A stretch of 64,000 nt of DNA from Bradyrhizobium prioriisuperbiae (GTDB taxonomy: Bacteria; Pseudomonadota; Alphaproteobacteria; Rhizobiales; Xanthobacteraceae): NCBI RefSeq assembly GCF_032397745.1, contig NZ_CP135921.1, forward strand, positions 5,506,501-5,570,500, given 5' to 3'. Positions 7,824 to 17,620 of this stretch are shown here, in pieces; the stretch's first letter is position 1; each line of letters begins with the position of its first letter. A program made the translations under genes and the position numbers. The notes below the pieces were generated by a model that saw only the letters and a list, made by a program, of their open reading frames with translations, ran no database searches and was not told where the DNA came from.

Positions 7824-10800
7824 TGAGCTTCAATCTTTCCGCGATCGCCGTTCGCGAACGGGCGGTCAGCCTGTTCTTCATCCTCCTGCTGACGGCCGCC
7901 GGCGTCTACGCTTTCCTCATGCTCGGCCGGGCGGAAGATCCGTCCTTCACCATCAAGACCCTGACGGTCACGACGGTATGGCCGGGCGCGACGGCGCGCG
8001 AGATGCAGGACCTCGTTGCGGAACCGCTGGAAAAGCGGCTTCAGGAGCTGACCTGGTACGACCGGGTGGAGACGACCACGCGGCCGGGTTATGCGTATCT
8101 GACGGTGACGCTGAAGGACAGCACGCCGCCGTCTGTCGTGCAGGAGGAATTCTACCAGGCCCGCAAGAAGCTCGGCGATGAGGCGCGCAACCTGCCGTCC
8201 GGCGTGCTCGGCCCCTTCGTCAACGACGAATATTCGGACGTGAGTTTTGCGCTTTATGCCCTCAAGGCGAAGGACATGCCGATGCGGGAGCTCGCACGGC
8301 AAGCCGAGACCATTCGCCAGGATCTGTTGCACGTGCCCGGCGTCAAGAAGATCAACATCCTCGGTGAACGCCCCGAACAGATCTTCATCGAGTTCTCCTA
8401 TGCCAAGCTGGCAACGCTGGGGGTGTCGGCACAGGATATCGTGGCCGCCTTGCAACGGCAGAACACCGTCACGCCGGCGGGCTCAATCGACACCAAGGGG
8501 CCGCAGGTCTTCATCCGGGTCGACGGCGCCTATGACAGCGTGCAGGCGATCGCCGACACGCCGATCGTAGCTGCGGGGCGAACGCTGAAGCTCTCAGATA
8601 TCGCCGAGATCCGTCGCGGCTACGAGGATCCTCCCACCTACCTCATCCGGCATCAGGGTGAGCCCTCCATCATGCTCGCGGCCGTTATGCAAGAGGGCTG
8701 GGATGGCCTCGCCCTCGGCAAGGCGCTGGAGGCAAGGTCCGCAGCTATCGCGCGGACGCTGCCACTCGGAATGACGCTGGCGAAGGTCAGCGACCAGGCC
8801 GTCAACATCAACTCGGCGGTCGACGAATTCATGATGAAGTTCGCGATGGCGCTCGGCGTGGTGCTGCTGGTGAGCCTGCTCAGCCTCGGCTGGCGCGTCG
8901 GCATCGTCGTGGCGGCCGCCGTCCCCCTGACGCTGGCCGTCGTGTTCCTCATCATGCTGGAAACCGGCCGGTTCTTCGACCGCATCACGCTCGGCGCGCT
9001 TATCCTGGCGCTTGGTCTTCTGGTCGACGACGCCATCATCGCCATCGAGGTGATGGTGGTGAAAATGGAAGAGGGCATGGACCGCATCAAGGCGGCGGCC
9101 TATGCGTGGAGCCACACTGCGGCGCCGATGCTGTCCGGAACACTGGTGACGGTCGCCGGGTTCCTGCCTGTCGGCTTCGCGCGCTCGACGGCCGGCGAAT
9201 ACGCCGGCAACATCTTCTGGGTGGTGGGGTTCGCCCTCATCGTCTCCTGGTTCGTCGCGGTGGTCTTCACACCCTATCTCGGCGTCAAGATGCTGCCGGC
9301 GATCAAGCCGATCGAAGGCGGCCATCACGCGATCTACGGCACCCCGAACTATCGGCGCCTGCGCGGGCTCATCACCTTCGCCGTGCGCCACAAGTTCGTC
9401 ACCTCCGGCATCGTCGCCATCGCCTTCGCAATGTCCGTCGTCGGCATGGGCGCCATCAAACAGCAGTTCTTCCCGACGTCCGACCGCCCAGAAGTGCTGG
9501 TGGAGGTTCGCCTGCCGGAAGGCACCAGCATCGAGACGACGACCGCCACGGTCGAGAAGCTCGAACAGTGGCTCGACCACCAGTCCGAGTCCAAGATCGT
9601 CACGAGTTATGTCGGTCAGGGCGCTCCGCGTTTCTTCTTCGCGATGGCGCCGGAACTGCCCGATCCGGCCTTCGCCAAGATCGTGGTGCTGACACCGGAT
9701 GCGGAGGCGCGCGAGACTCTCAAGCATCGGCTCCGACAGGCCGTGTCAGAGGGGCTTGCACCCGAAGCCCATGTGCGCGTCACGCAGCTCGTGTTCGGTC
9801 CCTACACGCCCTTTCCGGTCGAGTTCCGGGTGACGGGACCTGATCCCGCAAAATTGTACGCGATCTCCGAAAAAGCCCTCGATATCATGCGGGGCGTCGG
9901 CGATGTGCGGCAAGCCAACCGCGACTGGGGCAATCGCACGCCCGTGCTCCGCTTCGTCCCGGATCAGGATCGACTGAACCTGATCGGCCTCTCGCCGGCG
10001 GAGGTGGGCCGGCAGCTCCAGTTCCTTCTCACCGGCATCGCCGTGACGCAGGTCCGCGAGGACATTCGCAATGTCCCCATCGTGGCACGGAGCGCCGGCG
10101 GCGAGCGGCTGGATCCGACGCGCCTGATGGATTTCTCGCTGATGAGCCGCGACGGCCGCGCGATTCCGCTCGACCAGGTCGGCCATTCGGAAATCCGTCT
10201 GGAAGAGCCGATCCTGAAGCGCCGCGACCGCACGCCCGTCGTCACCATCCGCTCGGACATCAATGAGGCGACCCAGCCTCCGGAGGTGTCCAAGCAGATC
10301 ATGACGGCGCTTCAGCCACTGATCGCATCGCTTCCGGCCGGCTATCGCATCGAACTGGGCGGATCGATCGAGGAAGCAACCAAGGCCAACGACGCGTTGG
10401 CGACGGTGTTTCCCGCCATGATCGCGGCCATGCTGATCGTCATCATGCTGCAGGTGCGATCCTTCTCGACGATGGCGATGGTGATGCTGACGGCGCCGCT
10501 TGGCCTCGCCGGCGTCGTGCCGATGCTGCTCATCTTCAACCAGCCCTTCGGATTCAACGCCATTCTGGGCCTGATAGGACTGGCCGGCATCCTGATGCGC
10601 AACACGCTGATCCTGACCGAACAGATCAAGGAGAACCATGCGGCCGGCCTTGACGACTATCACGCCGTCATCGAGGCCACGGTGCAACGCACGCGGCCCG
10701 TGATCCTGACCGCAATTGCCGCCGTGCTGGCCTTCATCCCCCTCACGCATTCCGTCTTCTGGGGATCGATGGCCTATACGCTGATCGGCGGCACGGCGGT

Positions 10801-10933
10801 CGGCACAGTGCTGATCCTGCTGTTCCTTCCCGCGCTCTATGCCGCGTGGTTTCGGATCAAGCCGACAGCGGATGAGATCCATGAGGACTCGACGGAAGAA
10901 CCGGGACTGCGAACGGCAATGGCTGCCGAGTAG
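7823..10933 (+). CDS. RND multidrug efflux transporter permease
   Basis: A 1036-residue AcrB/HAE1-type pump, full length. It has the usual first membrane helix (residues 10-35), a large periplasmic loop, helices 2-6 from about residue 338, the proton-relay Asp pair in LLVDDAII (about 399-406), a second periplasmic domain and the C-terminal helix bundle. It exports drugs, solvents or similar compounds using the proton gradient. It forms an operon with the adaptor gene and is probably controlled by the divergent TetR repressor. Confidence 0.95.
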   Translation: MSFNLSAIAVRERAVSLFFILLLTAAGVYAFLMLGRAEDPSFTIKTLTVTTVWPGATAREMQDLVAEPLEKRLQELTWYDRVETTTRPGYAYLTVTLKDSTPPSVVQEEFYQARKKLGDEARNLPSGVLGPFVNDEYSDVSFALYALKAKDMPMRELARQAETIRQDLLHVPGVKKINILGERPEQIFIEFSYAKLATLGVSAQDIVAALQRQNTVTPAGSIDTKGPQVFIRVDGAYDSVQAIADTPIVAAGRTLKLSDIAEIRRGYEDPPTYLIRHQGEPSIMLAAVMQEGWDGLALGKALEARSAAIARTLPLGMTLAKVSDQAVNINSAVDEFMMKFAMALGVVLLVSLLSLGWRVGIVVAAAVPLTLAVVFLIMLETGRFFDRITLGALILALGLLVDDAIIAIEVMVVKMEEGMDRIKAAAYAWSHTAAPMLSGTLVTVAGFLPVGFARSTAGEYAGNIFWVVGFALIVSWFVAVVFTPYLGVKMLPAIKPIEGGHHAIYGTPNYRRLRGLITFAVRHKFVTSGIVAIAFAMSVVGMGAIKQQFFPTSDRPEVLVEVRLPEGTSIETTTATVEKLEQWLDHQSESKIVTSYVGQGAPRFFFAMAPELPDPAFAKIVVLTPDAEARETLKHRLRQAVSEGLAPEAHVRVTQLVFGPYTPFPVEFRVTGPDPAKLYAISEKALDIMRGVGDVRQANRDWGNRTPVLRFVPDQDRLNLIGLSPAEVGRQLQFLLTGIAVTQVREDIRNVPIVARSAGGERLDPTRLMDFSLMSRDGRAIPLDQVGHSEIRLEEPILKRRDRTPVVTIRSDINEATQPPEVSKQIMTALQPLIASLPAGYRIELGGSIEEATKANDALATVFPAMIAAMLIVIMLQVRSFSTMAMVMLTAPLGLAGVVPMLLIFNQPFGFNAILGLIGLAGILMRNTLILTEQIKENHAAGLDDYHAVIEATVQRTRPVILTAIAAVLAFIPLTHSVFWGSMAYTLIGGTAVGTVLILLFLPALYAAWFRIKPTADEIHEDSTEEPGLRTAMAAE

Positions 10934-11047
10934 GGCTCCGTTGTCGGAGGAGGCGGTTCAAGTTCTCGCGGCTCAGTTTCAGTTGCTCACCCTTGCTTGC
11001 CGAGCAAGCTCAGATTTCAGCCATCATCAACGGTGTAGGGAAATCAT

Positions 11048-12211
11048 ATGAAGGTTCATCGTGCGCGCGCGGCAACCGCTGTGTTGCTCGGCGTTCTCCT
11101 CTCGGGTGCCGTGTTCGCAGGCCCAGCAAATGCCCAATCCAATCCGCCAACGCCGGCCGCCGGCAATGGGCCGTGGGACCAGCGGATCAATCCGACCACC
11201 GTGCGGGCGGATGCCTGGTTCGATCATTACAAGTTCCGTAATGGAGAGACGCTGGCGCGCGTGAAGATCCATTATGCGACCCTTGGCACGCCGCATCGCG
11301 ACGCCATGGGCAACATCGAGAATGCCGTTCTCGTTCTGCATTGGACCGGGGCGGATAGCCGCGCGCTTCTAAGTCCGACTTTTACGAAGGCGCTGTTCGA
11401 TGCTGGCCGTCCCCTCGACGCGAACCGCTACTACCTGATCTTTCCCGACAGTGTAGGCCATGGTCAATCCAGCCAGCCGAGCGACGGCCTGAAAGCGAAA
11501 TTCCCCAACTACGACTATGGCGACATTGTCGATCTCCAGCACAAGCTGCTGACCGAGACGTTGGGCATCAAGCACCTCCACGCCATTCTCGGTATCTCGA
11601 TGGGCGGAATGAATGCCTGGCAATGGGCCGAGGCCTATCCCGACATGATGGACGGCGTGATGCCGGTGGTGTCGCTGCCGATCAAGGTTTCGGGGCGAAA
11701 CCTTCTGTGGCGTCGCATGGTCATCGATGCGATCCGTTCCGATCCGGAATGGAAAAACGGAGAGTATACGCAGACTCCGCTTGGCTTGACCCTGGGCTAC
11801 GGCGTGCTGCGGCTGATGATCGACAGCGCTGCGAACCTTCAGCAGGCCATTCCTGACGGGCCCGCCGCAGACAACTTCCTTGCTGTCAACCGCGTGTCGG
11901 CCGGGCACATCGACGCAAACGACATTATATACTCGCTCAAGTCATCATTCAGCTACGACCCTGAGCCCGAGCTTGCCAAGATCAAGACGAAGCTCTTCGC
12001 CCTCAATTTTTCCGACGACGAGTTCAACCCCGACAAGCTGCAAGTTCTCGAAAAAATTGTGCCAAGGCTGGAACACGGCCGCTACGTGGTTCAAGAGGGG
12101 ACCCCAACATCGCCGGGCCATTTCACCATGACGCGCCCCGAGCTTTGGGCCCAGCATGTCGCCGAGTTCATGCGATGGCTTGACGACACCGCCGACCGGA
12201 CAAGCAGGTAG
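11048..12211 (+). CDS. Exported alpha/beta hydrolase, MetX (homoserine O-acetyltransferase)-like
   Basis: A 387-residue protein with a clear signal peptide (about residues 1-30, ending PANAQ). The body has the MetX-type features: VLVLHWTGADSRA, the nucleophile elbow GISMGGMNAWQWAE with Ser at about 184, and a late acid and His region (DDEFNP and GHFTMT). True MetX enzymes are cytosolic and act in methionine synthesis. The signal peptide and the context (regulator plus dehydrogenase-like genes) argue for a periplasmic hydrolase rather than MetX itself. It leads a co-directional cluster with the TetR gene behind it. Confidence 0.85.
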   Translation: MKVHRARAATAVLLGVLLSGAVFAGPANAQSNPPTPAAGNGPWDQRINPTTVRADAWFDHYKFRNGETLARVKIHYATLGTPHRDAMGNIENAVLVLHWTGADSRALLSPTFTKALFDAGRPLDANRYYLIFPDSVGHGQSSQPSDGLKAKFPNYDYGDIVDLQHKLLTETLGIKHLHAILGISMGGMNAWQWAEAYPDMMDGVMPVVSLPIKVSGRNLLWRRMVIDAIRSDPEWKNGEYTQTPLGLTLGYGVLRLMIDSAANLQQAIPDGPAADNFLAVNRVSAGHIDANDIIYSLKSSFSYDPEPELAKIKTKLFALNFSDDEFNPDKLQVLEKIVPRLEHGRYVVQEGTPTSPGHFTMTRPELWAQHVAEFMRWLDDTADRTSR

Positions 12212-12265
12212 ATGTTGGATGTCCGGGATGTCCCGCAGATCTGCTTCATCATTTCAAGGACGTCC

Positions 12266-12973
12266 ATGAAGTGTCCGTCCCGAACGGTAACAGACCTCGA
12301 CGCGACACGCGCGCGCATCCTGGATGTGGCGGAGGAGCACTTTCGCCGCATCGGTTACCATAAGACGTCGGTGGCCGACATCGCCTCCCAACTCGGCATG
12401 AGCTCGGCGAATGTCTACCGCTTCTTCCCATCCCGGGACGTAATCAACGAGGCCATCTGCGGGCGGATCGTCAACGAAGTCGCGGACATTGCTTTTGCGA
12501 TCGCAGGCACGAACGCGCCGGCCATGGAGAAACTCGACCGGCTCCTGACCGCCGTTCACCACCACAACAAGATGAAGCTTGTCAAAGAAAAGCGCATGCA
12601 CGACCTGATTGTCGCCGCTACGCAGGAGAACTGGGCGACGATCAAAGTGCATATCGAGCGGATGGTGACGATCTTCGAGGCGGTCATACGCGAGGGGATG
12701 GAAGCCGGCGAGTTCGAGAACGAAGATGCCGCGGAAGCCGCGCGAGCGGTCATGTCCGCGTTCATGCCGTTCTTCCATCCGATTTTGATCGAGCACCGCG
12801 TTCAACACGGCGACGATACCGAAGCAGGGCTGCGCGACCAGATACGCTTTATCCTGAAGGCGCTCGGCAAGTTTGACCCGGAATTGAAACCGGCGACGCG
12901 TTTGATGCATTCGCTCGTCCCGCCCGCGCTTGAGACGAGCGTTTTTCCACGTTCACGAAAGGACGTCCCATGA
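12266..12973 (+). CDS. TetR-family transcriptional regulator
   Basis: A 235-residue regulator with an N-terminal helix-turn-helix (about residues 10-56, containing YHKTSVADIASQLGMSSANVYRFF) and a helical ligand domain. The frame is open back to 12212, but I chose 12266 because AAGGA lies five bases upstream and the HTH begins shortly after. The stop overlaps the next start (ATGA), so it is coupled to the NADP-binding gene. It probably regulates this local cluster. Confidence 0.88.
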   Translation: MKCPSRTVTDLDATRARILDVAEEHFRRIGYHKTSVADIASQLGMSSANVYRFFPSRDVINEAICGRIVNEVADIAFAIAGTNAPAMEKLDRLLTAVHHHNKMKLVKEKRMHDLIVAATQENWATIKVHIERMVTIFEAVIREGMEAGEFENEDAAEAARAVMSAFMPFFHPILIEHRVQHGDDTEAGLRDQIRFILKALGKFDPELKPATRLMHSLVPPALETSVFPRSRKDVP

Positions 12974-13704
12974 AGATCGGAATCATTGGCGGTGGAAACA
13001 TCGGCGCGACCTTGGCGCGAAAGCTTGTCGCCAGCGGCCATGAGGTCAAGCTTGCCAATTCGAAGGGACCGGACACCATCCGCGATCTCGCCGGCGAGAT
13101 GGGAGCCATTGCTGTTTCGAAGGAGGAGGCCGTGCAGGACGTCGCGGTTATCGTTCTTGCAATCCCGTTCGGGAGGTATCCCGATCTCGCCAGCCTATTC
13201 AACAAGGTGCCTGCCGACGTCGTCGTGATCGACACCTCGAACTACTATCCGTTCCGCGACGGTGCAGTCGCCGAGGTCGACGGCGGCAAGTCGGAAAGTG
13301 TTTGGGTGAGTGAACGGATCGGTCGTCCGGTCATCAAGGCATGGAACGCGGCTCTCGCGGTCACACTGGCCGCGCGAAGCCAATCGGACGGGGCATCCGG
13401 ACGTATCGCCATCCCTGTGGCGGGCGATGCTCCGCAAGCCAAGGCCACGACCATCCAATTGGTGGAGGCCACCGGCTTCGACGCGCTGGACTCTGGGACT
13501 CTGAGTAACTCCTGGCGTCAGCAGCCCGGCACCCCGGCCTATTGCACGGAGCTGACGGCGAACGAACTGGCATCGGCGCTGCAGGCGGCCGACCGGTCTC
13601 GCGCTCCCGGCAATCGTGATGCCCTTCTCAAGGAATTCATGGCGGCCGGCGGTGCGCTGACCCACGACGAGATCGTCGCCCGCAACCGATCCGCGACTGC
13701 GTGA
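12970..13704 (+). CDS. NADPH-dependent F420-reductase-like / NAD(P)-binding protein
   Basis: A 244-residue protein that starts with a Rossmann motif GIIGGGNIGATLARKL (residues 4-19), as in the F420-dependent NADP oxidoreductase-like family (pfam03807 type). Homologues in proteobacteria act without F420, and their substrates are mostly unknown. Translation is coupled to the TetR gene by an ATGA overlap. The second half shows a helical dimerisation region. It is probably an oxidoreductase of small metabolites; I cannot say which. Confidence 0.8.
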   Translation: MKIGIIGGGNIGATLARKLVASGHEVKLANSKGPDTIRDLAGEMGAIAVSKEEAVQDVAVIVLAIPFGRYPDLASLFNKVPADVVVIDTSNYYPFRDGAVAEVDGGKSESVWVSERIGRPVIKAWNAALAVTLAARSQSDGASGRIAIPVAGDAPQAKATTIQLVEATGFDALDSGTLSNSWRQQPGTPAYCTELTANELASALQAADRSRAPGNRDALLKEFMAAGGALTHDEIVARNRSATA

Positions 13705-13756
13705 CTAGTCCGGGTCTAACGCATCACGCTCAGCTCATGGACGCGAGGAGGAAGAC

Positions 13757-14674
13757 ATGGGATCTCCAATCTTAGTTACTGGTGCCGCAGGAACGATTGG
13801 TCACGCCGTATGCGAGCTGTTGATCGAACGGGGGTGCAAGGTGAGGGCGCTGGTCCGCAAGGAGGATGCCCGATCGGAAAAACTCGCCGAACGCGGCGTT
13901 GAGGTTGTTGTCGGCGACCTTCTCGACCTGCATGCGATGCATCGTGCGATCGAAGGCTGCGACCGAGTTTACTTCGGGATGACGGTGTCGGCTTCGTATC
14001 TCGAGGCGACCATCAATACCGCCGCCGTCGCGAAGCATCACAAGGTGAGTGCGTTCGTGAACATTTCACAGATGACGGTGTCGCAGATGGGAATCAATTC
14101 GACCACGGACAGCCCGCAGCAGAAGATGCATTGGCTGGCGGAGCAGGCGCTGAACTGGTCTGGATTGCCTGTCGTGCACGTTCGCCCGACGTCATTTCTG
14201 GATACCTTCTTCCTCAGGTTGTCGATGCATTCGATCCGCGAGCATCGGCAAATTCGGCTCCCCTTCGGAGATGGAAAGACCTCGCCGGTCGCCAGTGAAG
14301 ATGTTGCGCGGGTGATGGCCACCGTCCTCGAGGCGCCGACCGAGCACATTGGCAAGATATACGAACTGACGGGCCCGCGGTCCCAGGATATGAACGGCGT
14401 TGCCGAGGAATTCTCCAGAGCTCTCGGACGTCAAATCACTTATGTGAACGTGCCCCGGGAGCCCTGGCGCAAGCAACTGGAGGCCAGCGGCATGCTGGAT
14501 CAGCATGCGCTCGCCCATCTCGCGACAATGGCTCTTCTTAAACAGCAGAATCGGTATGACCGCTTGACGTCGGACGTGGAGAAGATCACCGGCACGCCGG
14601 CGCTCAGCGTGTATGATTTTGTTCTGCGCCATGCCAATACGTATACGGCGGGAAACCAGGACAAGCTGCGGTGA
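13757..14674 (+). CDS. NmrA-like NAD(P)-binding protein (atypical SDR)
   Basis: A 305-residue protein beginning with LVTGAAGTIGHAV, the GxxGxxG motif of atypical (extended) SDRs of the NmrA/NAD(P)H-quinone reductase type. An SDR-type catalytic Tyr-x3-Lys is not evident, and members of this group often act as redox sensors or reductases. It lies 52 bp behind the NADP-binding gene in the same direction. A GAGGAGG ribosome binding site is present. Confidence 0.85.
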   Translation: MGSPILVTGAAGTIGHAVCELLIERGCKVRALVRKEDARSEKLAERGVEVVVGDLLDLHAMHRAIEGCDRVYFGMTVSASYLEATINTAAVAKHHKVSAFVNISQMTVSQMGINSTTDSPQQKMHWLAEQALNWSGLPVVHVRPTSFLDTFFLRLSMHSIREHRQIRLPFGDGKTSPVASEDVARVMATVLEAPTEHIGKIYELTGPRSQDMNGVAEEFSRALGRQITYVNVPREPWRKQLEASGMLDQHALAHLATMALLKQQNRYDRLTSDVEKITGTPALSVYDFVLRHANTYTAGNQDKLR

Positions 14675-15012
14675 AGCGTGCTGCGTTGTCGCTGGCTCTG
14701 ATCATGCTGGCCACAGCCGCACCGGCGCGTGACGACGGGCGCTACGCCAACTCACCACTGAAATCATGGTTCGAGAGCCTGCGCAGCGAATTCGGGCTAT
14801 GCTGCTCGGACGCGGATGGCTCCTTCGTTGCCGATGTCGATTGGGAATCCGATCACGGGCACTATCGCGTACGCATCGGCGAGGAGTGGGCGGTGGTGCC
14901 TGACGGTGCGGTGGTCACGCAGCCGAACAAGGTCGGGCGCGCCATGGTGTGGCGGCGTTATATCGATGGCCACCCGCTGGTCCGTTGCTTCATGCCCGGC
15001 AGCATGATGTGA
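14671..15012 (+). CDS. Small exported protein of unknown function
   Basis: A 113-residue protein with a short signal peptide (about residues 1-19, ALIMLATAAPARD). It starts with GTG, overlapping the preceding stop (GTGA). The mature part has a paired cysteine motif GLCCSDADGS (about 43-52) and a later single Cys near residue 107, with many aromatic residues. I do not recognise the family. The overlap suggests translational coupling with the NmrA-like gene. Confidence 0.65.
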   Translation: MKRAALSLALIMLATAAPARDDGRYANSPLKSWFESLRSEFGLCCSDADGSFVADVDWESDHGHYRVRIGEEWAVVPDGAVVTQPNKVGRAMVWRRYIDGHPLVRCFMPGSMM

Positions 15013-15246
15013 TCTGGCAAGTAGCGCAGGAACTTCAGATCGGCACCACTGGCGCCTGCCGTTCGGCTGGGGGTCCATTGCGTGAAGCTGCGGAGGAGGC
15101 GTTCGACAACTCCAGCCCGGGTCGCTGACCAATTGGCTTGTCGATGTTTTTTATCGTGGACCCCAGGCTTCGAGATGTTGGTATTTCTGTTGGTATCGAT
15201 GGCGGTGCGCAAAATAAATTTCACGATTTGAGAGGGTTTGGTGCCA

Positions 15247-15275
15247 CGATCCATTACCTCGGAGGTAATGGATCG
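15247..15275. promoter_or_regulatory. Perfect 29-bp palindrome upstream of XRE regulator (probable operator)
   Basis: Arms cgatccattacctc (15247-15260) and gaggtaatggatcg (15262-15275) are exact inverted repeats around one central G. It ends 28 bp before the regulator start, the usual place for an autorepressor site. The inner TTACCT-N3-AGGTAA is repeated at 2721-2735. The rest of the 15013-15303 gap shows no gene. Confidence 0.75.
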
Positions 15276-15303
15276 TCCGAAGCGCACATGTTAGCGTTCA
15301 GCC

Positions 15304-16140
15304 ATGATGACAACCCACATTGCCCCGTCCAAAACCGCAAACGCACGGCCCGTTCACATCGGCGAGTACCTGCGCGACTGGCGCCAGCGCCGCCGGCTCA
15401 GCCAGCTCGATCTGGCGTCGGATGCCGAGATTTCGGCGCGGCATCTCAGCTTCATGGAAACCGGGCGCTCGGCTCCGTCACGCGACATGGTGCTGCGGCT
15501 GGCGGAGCGGCTCGAGGTGCCGCTGAGGGAGCGTAATGTCATGCTGGTGGCTGCAGGGTTTGCGCCGGCGTTTCCGCAGCGACCGCTGGATGATCCGGCG
15601 CTGCAGGCGGCGCGGCAGGCGGTCGACCTGGTGCTGAAGGCGCACGAGCCCAATCCGGCGCTCGCGGTCGATCGGCACTGGAACCTGGTGGCGGCGAACC
15701 GCATGGTGACGCCGCTGCTTGACGGCGTGCCGCAGCGCCTGCTCGGCCATCCCTTCAATGTGATGCGGCTGAGTTTCCATCCGGAGGGGCTGGCGGCGCG
15801 CACCGTCAATCTCGCCGAGTGGTGTTCGCATCTGCTGGAGCGGCTGCAGCGGCAGTGCGAAGCGACCGCCGATCCGGTGCTGATCGCGCTTTATGACGAG
15901 CTGAAGGCGTTTCCGATCCCGGCAAGGCGCACGCCGCACGCGGCGCCGTCGGACAGCATCGCGGTGCCGTTCCGGATGCGGTTCGGCGACGACGTCCTGA
16001 GCTTCATCTCGACCACCATGGTGTTCGGCACGCCGGTCGACATCACGCTGTCGGAATTGGCGATCGAGACGTTCTTTCCCGCAGATGAGGTGACCGCGAA
16101 GCGAATGCGGGTGCTGGCCGACGCCATGCCCTCCGCCTGA
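15304..16140 (+). CDS. XRE-family regulator with MmyB-like ligand-binding domain
   Basis: A 278-residue regulator. An N-terminal helix-turn-helix (about residues 18-75; RRLSQLDLASDAEISARHLSF in part) is followed by a C-terminal domain of the MmyB/MLTR_LBD type (about 105-265), marked by NPALAVDRHWNLVAANRM and the late DVLSFISTTMVFGTP segment. In this family the C-terminal domain is thought to bind a fatty-acid-like or other small ligand. The palindrome just upstream suggests autorepression. No obvious target is adjacent, since the next gene is convergent. Confidence 0.9.
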   Translation: MMTTHIAPSKTANARPVHIGEYLRDWRQRRRLSQLDLASDAEISARHLSFMETGRSAPSRDMVLRLAERLEVPLRERNVMLVAAGFAPAFPQRPLDDPALQAARQAVDLVLKAHEPNPALAVDRHWNLVAANRMVTPLLDGVPQRLLGHPFNVMRLSFHPEGLAARTVNLAEWCSHLLERLQRQCEATADPVLIALYDELKAFPIPARRTPHAAPSDSIAVPFRMRFGDDVLSFISTTMVFGTPVDITLSELAIETFFPADEVTAKRMRVLADAMPSA

Positions 16141-16145
16141 ATATT

Positions 16146-16222
16146 GTAGCCCGGATGAGCGAAGCGATATCCGGGGCAACAGCAGCCGCAGTCCCGGATA
16201 TCGCTCCGCTCATCCGGGCTAC
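16146..16222. repeat. 30-bp inverted repeat between convergent genes (REP-like, probable terminator)
   Basis: Arms at 16146-16175 and 16193-16222 match over 30 bp with a single mismatch and enclose a 17-base loop. The sequence type (gtagcccggatgagcg arms) is known to recur in Bradyrhizobium-like genomes. It starts six bases after the XRE gene and ends seven bases before the end of the convergent MFS gene, so it can stop transcription from both sides. Confidence 0.8.
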
Positions 16223-16228
16223 GTCATC

Positions 16229-17473
16229 TTACGCTCTTGCTGGCGTCGGGGCCGGCAGCCGCGCCGGCAGGCAGGCGACCGCGGCAAGGATGATCAGCGC
16301 CGCGCTCGCCAGAATCTTGAACAGCGTGTCGAAGCCCCAGCGCTCGTAGACGATCGAGATCAGCGGCAGCGCCGCGGCCAGTGCGGTGAAGCTCACCACA
16401 TAACGCACGCCATAGACCCGGGCGCGGGCCTCGCCGCTCGCCATCTTGCCGATCATGAAATCGTTGATCGGAATCTGGCCGAAAGCGCCGAGCATGAAGC
16501 CGACGGCGACGGCGAGTGCGAAACCCTCCTGCAGCCCCGGCATCATGGCGAAGAACACGAACTGCATCGCGGCCGCCGTGAGGAACACCGTGCGCGGGCC
16601 GAAGCGGTCCAGCATGTGGCCCACGATCAACTGCGCCATCGAGGCCACCGCGAACACGGTGAAGGCGAAGGCGCCCACCAAGGTGGCGACATCGGCGCGG
16701 GCAGTGAGGCCGGTGGTGTTCAGCCACTGCGCCATGGCCGTTGCCGTTCCCTGCAGCCGCTCGTCGAAGATCTTTGGCAGCGCGAAAGTCGTGGACTGGA
16801 ACACGATGCTGGACACCGCGGTGGTGAGGAAGACGATCGCGGAGATGCGCATCAGCAGCGCCTTGTGATCCGGCGTGGTCGCTGCCACGGCGGCCGCGGG
16901 CGCCGGCGCTTTGTCGCGGGTCATCTCCGGCCAGATCGCGATGGTGTAGAGCACGCCCATCACGATCGAGAAGATGCCGGGCACCACGAAGGCCGCGCGC
17001 CAGCCGCCGTGATCGATGAAGTAGCCGGTGAGCAGCGCGGCGCTGGCGACGCCGAGATTGCCCCAGACGCCGTTCACGGCCAGCCGCATGCCGGTGTTCT
17101 TCCAGCGCTGGGTGACGATGGCGAGGCCGACCGGATGATAGATCGCGGCAAACACGCCGACCACGAACAGCCCGATGCCGACCTGCAGCGGTGTCGCCGC
17201 GAATGCGGTCGCGATCGACGAAAGCCCAATGCCGATGAAGAACACGCTGATCATGCCCTCGCGGCTCCATTTGTCGGCCAGCCAGCCCGCCGGCAGCGAG
17301 AACAGCCCGAACGCGAAGAAGCCGGGCGTGGCGTATTTCAAGAGTTCGCCATAGCCCAGCCCCCATTCGCGCGACAGCGCCAGCGCCGCGACAGTGGCGA
17401 AAATCAGCGTGAACAGGTGATCGAGAAAATGGCCGATGTTGAGAAACAGGAAGTGGATGCGATCGCGATTCAT
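16229..17473 (-). CDS. MFS transporter
   Basis: A 414-residue major facilitator protein with about twelve membrane helices. It begins MNRDRIHFLFLNIGHFLDHLFTL (abridged), typical of the Fsr/YybF-like MFS group found in alphaproteobacteria. A cytoplasmic loop with basic residues lies between helices 2 and 3 (KWSREG). The substrate is unknown. An AraC-family gene is transcribed divergently 147 bp away and is the likely regulator. Confidence 0.88.
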   Translation of the reverse strand: MNRDRIHFLFLNIGHFLDHLFTLIFATVAALALSREWGLGYGELLKYATPGFFAFGLFSLPAGWLADKWSREGMISVFFIGIGLSSIATAFAATPLQVGIGLFVVGVFAAIYHPVGLAIVTQRWKNTGMRLAVNGVWGNLGVASAALLTGYFIDHGGWRAAFVVPGIFSIVMGVLYTIAIWPEMTRDKAPAPAAAVAATTPDHKALLMRISAIVFLTTAVSSIVFQSTTFALPKIFDERLQGTATAMAQWLNTTGLTARADVATLVGAFAFTVFAVASMAQLIVGHMLDRFGPRTVFLTAAAMQFVFFAMMPGLQEGFALAVAVGFMLGAFGQIPINDFMIGKMASGEARARVYGVRYVVSFTALAAALPLISIVYERWGFDTLFKILASAALIILAAVACLPARLPAPTPARA

Positions 17474-17620
17474 GGCAGCCCCGGCAGTTGATGCGTCAAA
17501 AATAGCCTTGGCACGCTGGCGTTGTCATGCCATTTTTCGTCGAGAAACGGCCATGGCGGCGCAGGCGGTTTCAATGTCGGCAATCCGCTATCAATTCCGC
17601 AAGAGACGCCAAGAGATCGC

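Noticed and set aside
8594..10882. Two long antisense frames within the RND pump gene
   Set aside because: Composition is typical of antisense in high-GC DNA, and the sense gene is complete.
11048..12211. True homoserine O-acetyltransferase (metX)
   Set aside because: The signal peptide and gene context do not fit cytosolic methionine synthesis; only the fold is shared.
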